DNA from: Paraburkholderia caledonica NBRC 102488
GTDB lineage: Bacteria; Pseudomonadota; Gammaproteobacteria; Burkholderiales; Burkholderiaceae
Reading direction: 5' to 3'
DNA: 64,000 nt
Assembly (NCBI RefSeq): GCF_000685095.1
Contig: NZ_BAYE01000003.1
Span: forward strand, 186,001-250,000
A model generated the notes under the pieces. The model was not told where the DNA came from. It ran no database searches and saw only the letters and a program-made list of their open reading frames with translations. Positions 27,035 to 36,728 of this stretch are shown here, in pieces (the stretch's first letter is position 1; every line of letters begins with the position of its first letter). The translations under genes were made by a program, and so were the position numbers.

Positions 27035-30000
27035 TTATTGCGAATGCTTCCCGGTTTCCACTTGCTGCATCGGTGCCGTGTCGACCGGCGGCAACGGCTT
27101 GCGCTCACGCACCACGCGCGGCGGTTTCACCGTTTGCGCAGCGGCTTCTTGTGCTGCGCGCAGCTTGTCGGCATCGGTATTGACCCAGACAAGACCGGCT
27201 TGCTCCAACACCGGCTTCAGGGCTTCGGCCGAGACGCCGCCGTTGAACGACGCGCGCGACGCCGACGGCGCTTGCGATGCCTGCGTGGTTTCGGCGACAT
27301 CGGCGACATCGGCGACTTCGGCGACTTGCGGCGCGGCGGCGACAGGCGCCGGCTCGACCGCTGCTGATTCCGCAGCCGGTGCGACTGCTGCCACGACCGG
27401 TTTCGGCTCGACGATCTGCGGTTGCGGTGCCGGCTCGGCGGCCGGGGCCGCGATCACTTCCGCCGGAGCGGCGGCCGCGGGTTCGACGTGAGCCTGCTCG
27501 GCTTGCGCTTCAGCCGCCGGCGCAACAGCCGCAGCCTCTTCACGAACGACTGGTTCCACGAGCGATACCGTCTCCGCCGCAGCCGGTGCAGCCTGCGCCG
27601 GTTCGACCGGCGCCACGGCTTGTGCAACAGGCGCTTGCTCGACCGGCTCGACCACGGCCGGAGCAGCCGGCACTTCGGCGACCGGCACGACCGTTTCCGT
27701 CTTCGCTGCCTTTTCGACGGCGAGTGCCGGCGTTTCGGTTGCAGCGTGGAGCTCCGTGACGACAGCCGTCTCGGTTGCAACGGCGGCAACAACGACTTCC
27801 ACCGGCGCCACTTCCTTCACTTCCCGGGCTTCGCTCACTTCGGGCTTCGATTGGACCGGCTGATGCGCCGTGCGCACCGGTGCGTCGTCGCTGACGCTGA
27901 CGTTGTCGCCTTCCGCTTCCGCGACGTCTGCGGCCAGGTTGCCGTTCACGTCTTCCTCACGCTCACGACGACCGCCGCGACGGCCGCGACGGCGACGACG
28001 ACGCTCTTCGCCGTCACGCGCCACGGCTTCCTGATCGACCGGCGCAGCGTTGTCAGTAACGGCCGTCTGGTTTTGCGCGAGTGCCAGTTCTTCCGCGGTT
28101 TGCGCCTCGGCCTGGGTCAACGCATCGGCGGTTTCTGCCTGCGGCTTGCGGCGCTCGCCGCGCTCAGCGCGTTCGCCACGTTCGCGGCGCTCGCCGCGTT
28201 CCTGACGCTCGCCACGCTGTGCGCCTTCCGCCGTTTCAGCACGCTCGCCGCCGCGATTGTCGCGCTCGCGGTTGTCACGGCCTTCGCGCGGTTCGCGTGC
28301 CTCGCGGGGCTCGCGGCCCTCACGCGCTTCGCGGTTGCCGCGAGGTTCACGAGCCTCGCGCGGTTCACGCGGCTCACGGCCTTCGCGTGCTTCACGCACC
28401 TCGCGGCCTTCGCGCGGCTCGCGTTCCTCGCGACGCTGCGAAGGCTGCTGGCCTTGACGGCCGCCGTTCGTCGCTTCGCCACGGGTTGCCGCATCGCGAC
28501 CACCCGCGCCACTGCGACGATTGCGGTTGCGATCGCCGCCGCGTTCTCCGGTGCGCTCACCGCGCTCCGAACGCTCGCCATGCGGTTGCGGACGGGCGGG
28601 CTTTTCGGTAGCCGCAGGCGCAACTGGCGCCGGCGCCGCCGGCTGCATGCCGAACAGATTTTTCAGCCAGCCGATGAAGCCGCCGCTCGCCTGTGTGACC
28701 GCGACCGGAGCCGGCGCTGCGACCGGGCGAACCGGCGCGCTTGGCGCCGGCTTCTCGGGCGTGATGCCCTTGACCGCCGCTTCCTGCTTCGGCTTCACTT
28801 CTTCGGTGCGCTTGCTGTAGCCGGTTTCCGACTCCAGCTCGCGAGCCGCTTCTTCGGCCATCTTCCACGAAGCGCGCGGTTCGTCGAGGCGCGCGTCGTC
28901 GTGGCGCAGACGTTCCAGCTTGTAGTGCGGCGTATCCAGGTGCTTGTTCGGCACCAGCACGACGTTCACCTTGAAGCGCGATTCGATCTTGTTGATTTCC
29001 GAACGCTTTTCGTTGAGCAGGAAGGCGGTCACCTCGACCGGCACCTGGCAATGGATCGCCGCGGTGTTTTCCTTCATGGCTTCTTCCTGAATGATCCGCA
29101 GCACTTGCAGCGCGGACGATTCGGTATCGCGGATGTGGCCCGTGCCGTTACAGCGCGGGCACGTCACGTGGCTGCCTTCCGACAGGGCCGGACGCAGACG
29201 TTGACGCGACAGTTCCATCAGGCCGAAGCGCGAAATTTTGCCCATTTGTACGCGCGCACGGTCGTGCTTGAGCGCGTCTTTAAGGCGTTGCTCGACTTCG
29301 CGCTGGCTCTTGGCCGACTCCATGTCGATGAAGTCGATCACGATCAGGCCGCCCAGATCGCGCAGGCGCAGCTGGCGCGCGACTTCGTCGGCGGCTTCGA
29401 GGTTGGTGCGCGCGGCCGTTTCCTCAATGTCTGCGCCCTTCGTGGCGCGGGCCGAGTTCACGTCGATTGCAACGAGCGCTTCAGTGTGGTCGATCACGAT
29501 CGCGCCGCCCGACGGCAGCGGAACCGTACGCGAGTACGCCGTTTCGATCTGATGTTCGATCTGGAAGCGGGAGAAGAGCGGCACGTCGTCGTGGTAGCGC
29601 TTCACCTTGCTGACATTGTCCGGCATCACGATGTCCATGAAGGCGCGTGCCTGGTCATGAATTTCGGTGGTGTCGATCAGAATTTCGCCGATGTCCGGCT
29701 GGAAATAGTCGCGGATCGCGCGAATCACGAGGCTCGATTCGAGATAGATCAGCATCGGCTGGCCGCTCGAACCGCTCTGCGACGCGGCTTCGATCGCGCG
29801 CCACAGTTGCATCAGGTAGTTCAGGTCCCACTGCAGCTCTTCGGCGCTGCGGCCAATGCCGGCCGTGCGAGCGATGATGCTCATGCCTTCCGGCAATTGC
29901 AGCTGCGCCATGGTTTCGCGCAGTTCCTGGCGGTCGTCGCCTTCGATCCGGCGCGACACGCCGCCGCCGCGCGGGTTGTTCGGCATCAGAACAAGATAGC

Positions 30001-30370
30001 GGCCGGCGAGCGAGATGAAGGTGGTGAGGGCTGCGCCCTTATTGCCGCGCTCTTCCTTTTCGACCTGAACGATCAGTTCCTGACCTTCCTTCAGCGCGTC
30101 CTGAATGCGCGCGGAGCGCATGTCGACGCCGTCGCGGAAATACTGGCGGGCGACTTCCTTGAACGGCAGGAAGCCGTGGCGGTCTTCGCCGTAGTTGACG
30201 AAACAGGCTTCGAGCGACGGCTCGATGCGGGTAATGATGCCCTTGTAAATATTGCCTTTGCGCTGTTCGCGCCCGGCGGTTTCGATGTCGATGTCAATGA
30301 GTTTTTGCCCATCGACGATGGCAACGCGCAGTTCTTCCTGCTGCGTCGCATTGAACAACATGCGTTTCAT
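27035..30370 (-). CDS. rne: ribonuclease E
   Basis: 1111 residues, the endonuclease and degradosome scaffold that starts mRNA decay and matures rRNA and tRNA. S1 domain about 36-120, catalytic DNase I-like region with [12 protein letters not shown] (about 343-354), and the zinc-link CPRCNGTG (about 403-410). The C-terminal half is disordered: a probable membrane-targeting amphipathic helix [12 protein letters not shown] near 563, an Arg/Glu/Pro repeat region ([12 protein letters not shown] type, about 640-730) that should bind RNA, then Ala/Val/Glu/Pro-rich sequence to a short conserved C-terminus. ATG 30370 follows a long leader, as expected for rne autoregulation in the 5' UTR. Divergent from rluC. 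Confidence 0.97.
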   Translation of the reverse strand: MKRMLFNATQQEELRVAIVDGQKLIDIDIETAGREQRKGNIYKGIITRIEPSLEACFVNYGEDRHGFLPFKEVARQYFRDGVDMRSARIQDALKEGQELIVQVEKEERGNKGAALTTFISLAGRYLVLMPNNPRGGGVSRRIEGDDRQELRETMAQLQLPEGMSIIARTAGIGRSAEELQWDLNYLMQLWRAIEAASQSGSSGQPMLIYLESSLVIRAIRDYFQPDIGEILIDTTEIHDQARAFMDIVMPDNVSKVKRYHDDVPLFSRFQIEHQIETAYSRTVPLPSGGAIVIDHTEALVAIDVNSARATKGADIEETAARTNLEAADEVARQLRLRDLGGLIVIDFIDMESAKSQREVEQRLKDALKHDRARVQMGKISRFGLMELSRQRLRPALSEGSHVTCPRCNGTGHIRDTESSALQVLRIIQEEAMKENTAAIHCQVPVEVTAFLLNEKRSEINKIESRFKVNVVLVPNKHLDTPHYKLERLRHDDARLDEPRASWKMAEEAARELESETGYSKRTEEVKPKQEAAVKGITPEKPAPSAPVRPVAAPAPVAVTQASGGFIGWLKNLFGMQPAAPAPVAPAATEKPARPQPHGERSERGERTGERGGDRNRNRRSGAGGRDAATRGEATNGGRQGQQPSQRREEREPREGREVREAREGREPREPREAREPRGNREAREGREPREAREPREGRDNRERDNRGGERAETAEGAQRGERQERGERRERGERAERGERRKPQAETADALTQAEAQTAEELALAQNQTAVTDNAAPVDQEAVARDGEERRRRRRGRRGGRREREEDVNGNLAADVAEAEGDNVSVSDDAPVRTAHQPVQSKPEVSEAREVKEVAPVEVVVAAVATETAVVTELHAATETPALAVEKAAKTETVVPVAEVPAAPAVVEPVEQAPVAQAVAPVEPAQAAPAAAETVSLVEPVVREEAAAVAPAAEAQAEQAHVEPAAAAPAEVIAAPAAEPAPQPQIVEPKPVVAAVAPAAESAAVEPAPVAAAPQVAEVADVADVAETTQASQAPSASRASFNGGVSAEALKPVLEQAGLVWVNTDADKLRAAQEAAAQTVKPPRVVRERKPLPPVDTAPMQQVETGKHSQ
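28190..28450 (-). repeat. degenerate Arg/Glu-coding repeat within rne
   Basis: Within the rne tail the DNA repeats short GCGNNNCGN-type units that code for variants of [11 protein letters not shown]. This is an in-frame amino acid repeat of an RNA-binding arginine-rich segment, not a mobile or CRISPR repeat. Confidence 0.75.
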
Positions 30371-31103
30371 GGAACGGCTCCAGTGCGGCTCGGCCGGCGC
30401 GCGTCGCCTTCGCGGTTGTCAGTCGCGAGCGCGAAGCGGGCAGCGGCATGCCGCGCCTTATTGTGTTTTCACAAGCACGCTGGAGCGGGAAAAATGGCGG
30501 GAGAATTGCCTGAGAGGGCCCGGCTCCATAAAGAAGGAGCGCGGTGCCGCAGGGCACATGCGAACACGGCTTCAAATAACGACCCGACACGCCGCGGGTT
30601 CTGCCAGCAGACCTTCATAAGCCTTTCGTTCCCTCTCGCCGGTGCGCCAACTGGGCGCGTGACCGGAGGGTCGAAGGCTGCGGTCGTGCCGCAACGGGAA
30701 GTTCGCGCAAGCGGCGCGTCTTTTCCTGCTGGGGGTGTCTCGCCTCATTTTGACGTCGCCAAGTCTTGTACTTTCTACAAGACGCCATGGGCGCACGCCG
30801 TATTTTCGCAACTCGCAGCTTCGTACAGCGGGACGTGAGACGCCCGATACCGAAGCTGGAAGTTAAATTCTTTTTTACCAAAATTCCGTTACCGTCGAAG
30901 CCGACCTTGACCGAACGCGCCTGTGGGCGCCGTCCCTGCCGGGTGCTGACTTCGTGCGTGCAACTTGTTGCATCTCATTTTCAGGGTGAGCAACCAGACC
31001 CCGGCACAAGTAAAATAACGATTTACGCTTGCACCTGCGCAATCCGCCCGAATTCCGGACACTGCGCCGGCCGCCGCAGACTGCTGGGCAAATTATATTC
31101 AGA
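30371..31103. promoter_or_regulatory. long divergent regulatory region between rne and rluC
   Basis: About 730 bp with no supported gene. It should hold the rne leader (rne is autoregulated through its 5' UTR in E. coli) and the rluC promoter. It contains two perfect inverted repeats, GTCTTGTA-5-TACAAGAC (30763-30783) and TGCAACttGTTGCA (30959-30972), described under findings. Confidence 0.6.
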
Positions 31104-32141
31104 ATGAAAGAGTTAGGCAAAATATCCCAGAAATCGGTGACAAGCGCGGTCGCGAGCGATCAGGTCTCAGTGATCGAGATCGACGACAGTGCGGCCGGAC
31201 AGCGCATCGACAACTTTCTGTTGCGAGTCTGTAAAGGCGTCCCCAAGAGCCACATTTATCGCATCCTGCGTAGCGGGGAAGTGCGTGTGAACAAGGGCCG
31301 GATCGACGCGCAGTACCGGCTCGAACTCGGCGATCTCGTGCGCGTGCCGCCCATTCGCGTCGCGCAGCCCAATGAGGCGGTGGCGCAGGCGCCGGTGCCC
31401 AGCGCTGAGTTCAGAACCATTTTCGAAGACGAACACCTGCTCGTCATCGACAAACCGGCGGGTGTCGCGGTGCACGGCGGCAGCGGCGTCGCGTTCGGCG
31501 TGATCGAGCAGATGCGCGAGGCGCGGCCGCAGGCGAAATTCCTCGAACTGGTGCATCGGCTGGATCGCGAAACCTCCGGCATCCTTATGCTCGCCAAGAA
31601 GCGTTCGGCGCTCGTGAATCTTCACGACCAGATTCGCGAGAACAGGATGGATAAGCGCTACTATGCGTGCGTTCATGGCGAATGGGCGAGCGACTGGGGG
31701 CGCCGCCGCGCCGTCAAGGAGCCGCTGCACAAATACCTGACCGCGGACGGCGAGCGGCGCGTGCGCGTGCAGGCCGACGGTCTGGCGTCGCACACGGTCT
31801 TCAATCTGATCGACCGTTGGCCCGACTACGCGTTGCTCGAAGCAGAGTTGAAGACGGGCCGCACGCATCAGATCCGCGTTCATCTGCAGCATCTGGAACT
31901 GCCGATCGTCGGCGATGCCAAATACGGCGACTTCGCGCTGAACAAGGCGCTGGCTCGCGCGAATGCCAAACCCGGGCTCAAGCGTATGTTCCTGCATGCT
32001 TACCGGCTGAAGCTAACGCACCCGGCAACCGGCGCGCCGCTGCAACTGGAGGCGCCGTTGCCGGCCGAATGCCGCAATTTCATCGCGCAGCTCAACGAAT
32101 TAAGAAATGGGTCACACCCGGAGACGGCACCGCATGGCTAG
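31104..32141 (+). CDS. rluC: 23S rRNA pseudouridine synthase RluC
   Basis: 345 residues. An S4 domain (about 30-85, GQRIDNFLLRVCKGVPKSHIYR) precedes the RluA-family catalytic domain, with the active-site aspartate in HRLDRETSG (Asp about 154) and the later GRTHQIRVHLQH motif near 253. RluC isomerises uridines 955, 2504 and 2580 in E. coli 23S rRNA. ATG 31104 begins the family-like part after a low-complexity stretch. Divergent from rne, the same arrangement as in enterobacteria. Its end overlaps the HAD phosphatase start by 8 bp. Confidence 0.93.
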   Translation: MKELGKISQKSVTSAVASDQVSVIEIDDSAAGQRIDNFLLRVCKGVPKSHIYRILRSGEVRVNKGRIDAQYRLELGDLVRVPPIRVAQPNEAVAQAPVPSAEFRTIFEDEHLLVIDKPAGVAVHGGSGVAFGVIEQMREARPQAKFLELVHRLDRETSGILMLAKKRSALVNLHDQIRENRMDKRYYACVHGEWASDWGRRRAVKEPLHKYLTADGERRVRVQADGLASHTVFNLIDRWPDYALLEAELKTGRTHQIRVHLQHLELPIVGDAKYGDFALNKALARANAKPGLKRMFLHAYRLKLTHPATGAPLQLEAPLPAECRNFIAQLNELRNGSHPETAPHG

Positions 32142-32793
32142 AGAGCAATTTGACCTGATCGTCTTCGACTGGGACGGAACGCTGATGGATTCCACCGCGC
32201 ACATCACGCGCAGTATCCAGGCAGCATGCCGTGATCTCGGTCTGCCGGTTCCAGCGGACGAAGCCGCGAGCTATGTGATCGGCCTGGGCTTGCGCGACGC
32301 GCTGCAAATCGCGGCGCCCACGCTCGATCCGAGCGACTACCCGCGGCTCGCCGAGCGCTACCGGTTCCACTATCTGGTGAAAGATCAGACCACCGAGTTG
32401 TTCGTCGGCGTGCGCGAAATGCTGCAGGAGTTGCGCGATCAGGGCTATCTGCTGGCGGTGGCGACGGGTAAAAGTCGCGTTGGACTCAACCGCGCGCTCG
32501 ATCAGGTTCGGCTGACCAGCCTGTTCGACGGCACCCGCTGCGCGGATGAGACGTTTTCAAAGCCGCATCCAGCCATGTTGCACGAACTGACGCGCGAACT
32601 GGGGCAGGACCCGGTGCGCACGGTGATGGTCGGTGATACGACCCATGATCTGCAGATGGCGATCAACGCGGGAGTCGCCGGTGTCGGCGTGACCTACGGC
32701 GCGCATCCGGCCGGGTCGTTGAGCGCGCTGTCGCCGAGATATGTCGCATCCAGCGTGGGTGCGCTGTCGTCCTGGTTGAGGGAGAACGCATGA
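32134..32793 (+). CDS. HAD-superfamily hydrolase (phosphoglycolate phosphatase-like)
   Basis: 219 residues of HAD subfamily IA. Motif I DFDGTL-type: FDWDGTLMDST (about 8-18, nucleophile Asp 9); motif II ATGKSRVG; motif III with Lys in KPHPAML; motif IV GDTTHDLQMA. The order fits phosphatases acting on small sugar or nucleotide phosphates. ATG 32134 overlaps rluC. Located between rluC and a Rieske protein in a tight run; the substrate is not predictable from sequence. Confidence 0.9.
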   Translation: MAREQFDLIVFDWDGTLMDSTAHITRSIQAACRDLGLPVPADEAASYVIGLGLRDALQIAAPTLDPSDYPRLAERYRFHYLVKDQTTELFVGVREMLQELRDQGYLLAVATGKSRVGLNRALDQVRLTSLFDGTRCADETFSKPHPAMLHELTRELGQDPVRTVMVGDTTHDLQMAINAGVAGVGVTYGAHPAGSLSALSPRYVASSVGALSSWLRENA

Positions 32794-33206
32794 GCACCGG
32801 CGTGAACGAGGGCGGCGGCGAGGCTACCGTTCAGGCGGTTCGGGTGTGCGCATCCGGGGAACTCGTGGACGGCGGACTGGGCGTGCGGCGTGCCGCCAGA
32901 ATCGGTGCAGATGAAGTCGTGGTGTTTTTCGTGCGCTACGAGGGCCGTGCTCACGGCTATCTGAACCGTTGCGCTCACGTTCCGATGGAGCTGGATTGGG
33001 CTGAGGGACAGTTCTTTGAATCGTCCGGTTTATACTTGATGTGTGCCACACATGGGGCGATTTACGCCCCGGATACCGGCAAATGCGTAGGCGGTCCGTG
33101 CCGTGGCGGCAGGCTGCGGGCCTTGCAGGTAGACGAGCGCGATACGCCCGAGGGCCGCGCTGTGTTCTGGCTTCCCGACGGGGAATTGCAACCCGCCGCG
33201 TCCTGA
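32790..33206 (+). CDS. Rieske [2Fe-2S] domain protein
   Basis: 138 residues. The Rieske ligands are CAH (NRCAHVPMEL, about 50-60) and CATH (MCATHGAIY, about 78-86), followed by DTGKCVGGPC. Such small stand-alone Rieske proteins can be electron carriers or subunits of oxygenases; the partner is not in sight. The ATG overlaps the HAD stop (ATGA). Part of the rluC transcript by spacing. Confidence 0.88.
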   Translation: MSTGVNEGGGEATVQAVRVCASGELVDGGLGVRRAARIGADEVVVFFVRYEGRAHGYLNRCAHVPMELDWAEGQFFESSGLYLMCATHGAIYAPDTGKCVGGPCRGGRLRALQVDERDTPEGRAVFWLPDGELQPAAS

Positions 33207-33248
33207 TCCGCGTTTTGATCTGTCTTCCTCGGAAATTCCACTGCACGC

Positions 33249-34253
33249 ATGTCCGACAATTTGACGCCTGAAACGAAAGAACCGGCCATGAGCGGCCGTA
33301 GCCGCGTCTCCGCCGACGAGCCTGGCTGGGAACGCGCGGCGCTCGAGCGCATAGCGCTCGCTGCAATCAACGAACAGCGTGCCGCTCGCCGCTGGAAAAT
33401 CTTCTTCCGTCTGCTGTTTCTCGTCTTGCTGGGACTGGTGATCTGGGCGGTGTTCATATTTTCCGGCGACAAGCTGGCGGCTACGGGCCGTCATACAGCA
33501 TTGATCGCACTTGACGGCGAAATCTCCGCAGATACAAACGCTAACGCCGAAGATATCGGCGCGGCGCTCGAAAGTGCGTTCGGCGACGCGGGCACGGCCG
33601 GGGTGATCCTTCGCTGCAATAGCCCGGGTGGCAGTCCCGTGCAAGCGGGCATCATCTACGACGAAATCCGTCGATTGCGGGTGAAACATCCGTCTATTCC
33701 GCTATACGTCGTCGTGGGTGACATGTGTGCATCGGGTGGTTACTACGCCGCCGCCGCCGGCGACAAGATTTATGTCGACAAGGCGAGCATCGTGGGCTCG
33801 ATTGGCGTGCTGATGGACAGCTTCGGTTTTACCGGTCTTATGGACAAGCTGGGCATCCAGCGCCGACTGCATACGTCTGGCGAGAACAAGGGCTTTTACG
33901 ACCCGTTCTCGCCCGAAACGCCGAAGATGGACGCGCATGCGCAAGAAATGCTCGATCAGATCCACGGGCAATTTATCGACGCAGTTCGCCAGGGTCGCGG
34001 CAAACGCCTTCACGAAACGCCCGACATGTTCTCCGGGCTCTTCTGGACCGGTCAGAAAAGCGTCGAACTGGGCCTCGCCGACGGTTTTGGCGACGCCAAT
34101 TTTGTGGCGCGCGAGATTATCAAGGCGCCGGACATCGTCGACTATACGGTGAAGGAAAGCATCACCGACCGCGTCGCGCGCAAATTCGGCGCGGCCGTCG
34201 GCAATGGCGCTGTGCACGCGATGGCGCTGGGCGGTAAGCTCAATTTGCGCTGA
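33249..34253 (+). CDS. S49 family signal peptide peptidase (SppA-like)
   Basis: 334 residues, the short single-domain type. A membrane anchor lies at about 50-72 after a basic cytoplasmic N-terminus. The protease core holds the nucleophile serine in CASGGYYAAAAGDKI (Ser about 160-163) and the general-base lysine in SGENKGFYDPF (about 216). SppA-type enzymes degrade cleaved signal peptides and membrane fragments in the periplasm. A terminator follows, closing the rluC run. Confidence 0.92.
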   Translation: MSDNLTPETKEPAMSGRSRVSADEPGWERAALERIALAAINEQRAARRWKIFFRLLFLVLLGLVIWAVFIFSGDKLAATGRHTALIALDGEISADTNANAEDIGAALESAFGDAGTAGVILRCNSPGGSPVQAGIIYDEIRRLRVKHPSIPLYVVVGDMCASGGYYAAAAGDKIYVDKASIVGSIGVLMDSFGFTGLMDKLGIQRRLHTSGENKGFYDPFSPETPKMDAHAQEMLDQIHGQFIDAVRQGRGKRLHETPDMFSGLFWTGQKSVELGLADGFGDANFVAREIIKAPDIVDYTVKESITDRVARKFGAAVGNGAVHAMALGGKLNLR

Positions 34254-34276
34254 TCGGAGCGAGGCGCACCTATCGC

Positions 34277-34317
34277 AAAAGCCCCGCGCGGTCGTTCGGA
34301 CCGGTCGGGGCTTTTTT
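34277..34317. terminator. intrinsic terminator between sppA-like and methyltransferase genes
   Basis: AAAAGCCCCG and CGGGGCTTTT pair across a 19-nt loop, with T-runs on both sides. It can stop both the plus and minus transcripts, which converge here. Confidence 0.87.
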
Positions 34318-34346
34318 GCGTCGAAGTGGCTCGGAGGCCGTTTCGT

Positions 34347-35066
34347 TCAGGCGGCCAGTATCAGAAAAATCGCCGGCCGCTTATGCAGATCGAGTGCCGG
34401 TTTCTTCTTCCAGTCGGCCACCGTGTGGCTGCGGATCGTTTCCGTTTGCAGCGTCAGATCCACGGCGACACAAACAAGTGTCGACGGAGCGCAGGTCGCC
34501 AGCAAGGTGTCCAGCAGTGCGCGGTTGCGATACGGCGTTTCAATGAAGATCTGCGTCTGCTTGCCTTTGCGGGATGTCAGTTCGAGATCGCGCAGACGTT
34601 TGGCCCGGTCGGCCGCGTCGACCGGCAAATAGCCGTGGAAAGCAAAACTTTGGCCGTTGAGCCCGGAAGCCATCAGCGCAAGCAGGATCGAGCTCGGTCC
34701 TACGAACGGCACGACCTTGACTCCGCGTTCGTGCGCCCGCCGCACCAGCAGCGCGCCCGGATCGGCTACCGCGGGGCAACCCGCTTCGGACACGAGCCCG
34801 GCGTCCGTGCCGGCCAGAACCGGCGCAAGCAGTTTGTCGATCTCGCCGGCCGGCGTGTTGACGTTCAGTTCGCGGATCTCGATTTCCTGGATGGGCTGCT
34901 CGGTGCCGACTTTCTTCAGAAATGCTCGCGTGGTCTTGGCGTTTTCGCCGATGTAGTACCGCAGTGCCGCGGCGCGGGCCCGCACCGGGGCCGGCAGGAC
35001 GGCGTCGAGCGCGTCGGCGTCGCCTTCGCCTAGCGTATTCGGAATCAGATAGAGCGTGCCGCTCAT
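34347..35066 (-). CDS. SAM-dependent methyltransferase, tetrapyrrole methylase fold (RsmI-like)
   Basis: 239 residues. The start LYLIPNTLGE, the SAM-binding loop VSEAGCPAVADPG (about 96-108) and GPSSILLALMASGL (about 124) are the pattern of the RsmI/CobA-like methylase family, often an rRNA or tRNA modifier. It is a paralogous type distinct from the main rsmI. ATG 35066 overlaps the stop of the maf gene, so the two are translated together. The methylated target is unknown. Confidence 0.85.
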   Translation of the reverse strand: MSGTLYLIPNTLGEGDADALDAVLPAPVRARAAALRYYIGENAKTTRAFLKKVGTEQPIQEIEIRELNVNTPAGEIDKLLAPVLAGTDAGLVSEAGCPAVADPGALLVRRAHERGVKVVPFVGPSSILLALMASGLNGQSFAFHGYLPVDAADRAKRLRDLELTSRKGKQTQIFIETPYRNRALLDTLLATCAPSTLVCVAVDLTLQTETIRSHTVADWKKKPALDLHKRPAIFLILAA

Positions 35067-35680
35067 TGCGCCCCCAATAACGGATAACCCGCCGTCAGCA
35101 GCATGTCCGACAGGGCAATCAGCGGCAGGCCGACCAGCGCAGTCGGATCGTCGGAATGGATGGCTTCGAGCAGCGCAATGCCGAGCCCTTCGGACTTGGC
35201 GCTGCCGGCGACGTCGTACGGCGTTTCGGCCAGAAGATAGGCTTCGAGCGCTGCGTCCGGCAGTTCGCGGAATCGCACGCGGGTGATCACGTCGACGCTC
35301 TGGGCGGTTCGCGAGCGGCTGTCGAACAGACACAGTGCACTATGAAACAGCACCTCGCGGCCGCGCATTGCTTGCAATTGTGCGAGCGCATTGTGGTGAG
35401 TCCCCGGCTTGCCGATTTGCAGGCCGTCGTAAGTGGCGACCTGGTCGGAGCCGATTACGAGGACGGCTTCGCCGGCGGGAAGCGCGTTGGCCACCGCTCG
35501 AGCCTTCGCCTCGGCGAGCCGCAAAGCGGTGGCGTCGGGTGTTTCGCCGGCGTGCGCGGTTTCGTCGATCGCGGGCACCGCAACGTCGAATGGAATGCGA
35601 AGGCGTTCAAGCAACTCGCGTCGATAGGGCGAACTCGACGCCAGAATGACGCGTGGCGGGCTTTGTGGGGAGTCTGGCAT
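35063..35680 (-). CDS. Maf family nucleoside triphosphate pyrophosphatase (YceF type)
   Basis: 205 residues. LASSSPYRRELLE at the N-terminus and VIGSDQVATYDGLQIGKPG in the middle are the Maf signatures. The YceF subgroup hydrolyses 7-methyl-GTP and is found next to yceD and rpmF, as here. Maf enzymes keep modified or non-canonical nucleotides out of RNA and DNA. It is divergent from the yceD operon, with a strong promoter in the gap. Confidence 0.91.
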   Translation of the reverse strand: MPDSPQSPPRVILASSSPYRRELLERLRIPFDVAVPAIDETAHAGETPDATALRLAEAKARAVANALPAGEAVLVIGSDQVATYDGLQIGKPGTHHNALAQLQAMRGREVLFHSALCLFDSRSRTAQSVDVITRVRFRELPDAALEAYLLAETPYDVAGSAKSEGLGIALLEAIHSDDPTALVGLPLIALSDMLLTAGYPLLGAQ

Positions 35681-35751
35681 GGGCGATCAACGGCTAAAAG
35701 GGCGGGACGTACGACGTTGCGCGGAGGTCGCGCTGGTACGAGCTTAAGTGT

Positions 35752-35780
35752 TTGACTCGAAAAGACAAAGCGGATATGAT
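35752..35780 (+). promoter_or_regulatory. strong sigma-70 promoter upstream of the yceD-rpmF-fab operon
   Basis: TTGACT (35752-35757), a 17-bp spacer, and TATGAT (35775-35780) form a near-consensus promoter facing yceD. Initiation should fall near 35787, leaving a leader of about 270 nt. Confidence 0.82.
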
Positions 35781-35999
35781 TTTGGGCTTTTCATCGGTAT
35801 GCTTGCGTCAGGCGTGGCTCGCCGGGCATGACGCGGTGAGAGCCGGAAGGGTAGCTGCAAGCAGGGCTGCGGTGTCGCTGCGGTCATGCAGTTTAGCGGC
35901 AACACAATCGTGCATCGTTCAAGTTTCGCGGGCCTTCTCGCGGACTGATTCACCCCGTGATTTACCTTTGATTGACCCGTGAGTTGCCGGTGTTTAACG

Positions 36000-36033
36000 G
36001 GCGAAATTAACCGGCGAAATTAACCGGCGAAAT
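36000..36033 (+). repeat. 13-bp direct repeat in the yceD leader
   Basis: GGCGAAATTAACC occurs at 36000-36012 and 36013-36025, with a partial third copy GGCGAAAT at 36026-36033, just before the yceD ribosome-binding site. Confidence 0.85.
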
Positions 36034-36055
36034 CATTGCCGACGCAGGAGCGCAC

Positions 36056-36700
36056 ATGACTCAACATCCTGGCAAACCTGCAGGTCTGTCTGACCCGCAT
36101 GAACTCGATCTGTTCGAATTTGCGCGAAGTGGACGGCAGGCCGCGGGTGTCGTGCGCGTCTCGCAACTGCCGCGCATGTTAAACGAAGTCCCGGCAGAAG
36201 CGCCAGAGCGCGACACCGCGTTCACGTGGCAAACCGAAGGGGCGACGCAACCGGAATTGCAGGACGACGGCACCGAGGGCCCTCAACCTTACTTGAGGTT
36301 GGCGATCCACGGCGCTGCATGGCTTGAATGTCAGCGATGCATGACACCGTATTCGCAGGCGTTCAACGTCGACGCAACTTATCGGATCGTCAACACTGAG
36401 GCGGAAGCCGAAGAGTTTCCGCTCGACGAGGATGAAGTCGAAGTGATCGTGGGTTCGCGCCAGTTCGATCTCATCGACTTGATCGAAGAAGAGTTGCTGC
36501 TTTCTTTGCCGCTCGTGCCCAAGCATGAGGTCTGTCCCGAGGTGCACGAAAGTCTCGTCTCGGGTGTGGCCGGTGCCGAAGGCGAAGGTGACGAAGCCGC
36601 GTTGGACGAAGCAGGCGAGGGCGATGAGCCCGAGCGGCCGAATCCGTTCGCGGCGCTCGAAAGTCTCAAGCGCGGCGAGCCGGGCGACAAGAAGCATTGA
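36056..36700 (+). CDS. yceD: YceD family (DUF177) protein
   Basis: 214 residues. The conserved core contains ECQRCMTPY (about 92-100) and the acidic stretch to KHEVCPEVH (about 155). YceD is a conserved protein that accompanies rpmF in most bacteria; it affects 23S rRNA accumulation in plants and bacteria, but its biochemical role is unsettled. CAGGAG lies 6 bp before ATG 36056. First gene of the operon after the strong promoter; an inverted repeat separates it from rpmF. Confidence 0.93.
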   Translation: MTQHPGKPAGLSDPHELDLFEFARSGRQAAGVVRVSQLPRMLNEVPAEAPERDTAFTWQTEGATQPELQDDGTEGPQPYLRLAIHGAAWLECQRCMTPYSQAFNVDATYRIVNTEAEAEEFPLDEDEVEVIVGSRQFDLIDLIEEELLLSLPLVPKHEVCPEVHESLVSGVAGAEGEGDEAALDEAGEGDEPERPNPFAALESLKRGEPGDKKH

Positions 36701-36728
36701 ACAGTTGCATGGGAGCGCGATGCGGGCG

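Noticed and set aside
28190..28450. CRISPR-like array
   Set aside because: The repeats are short, degenerate and in frame within rne, with no spacers of even length and no cas genes.
30252..30811. Small open frames in the rne-rluC gap
   Set aside because: Arg/Ala-rich composition, no ribosome site and no family resemblance.
27422..30838. A 1138-codon open frame on the plus strand, antisense to rne
   Set aside because: It is the mirror of high-GC codon bias in rne. It is Arg/His-rich with no domains or ribosome site, while rne on the minus strand has clear motifs.
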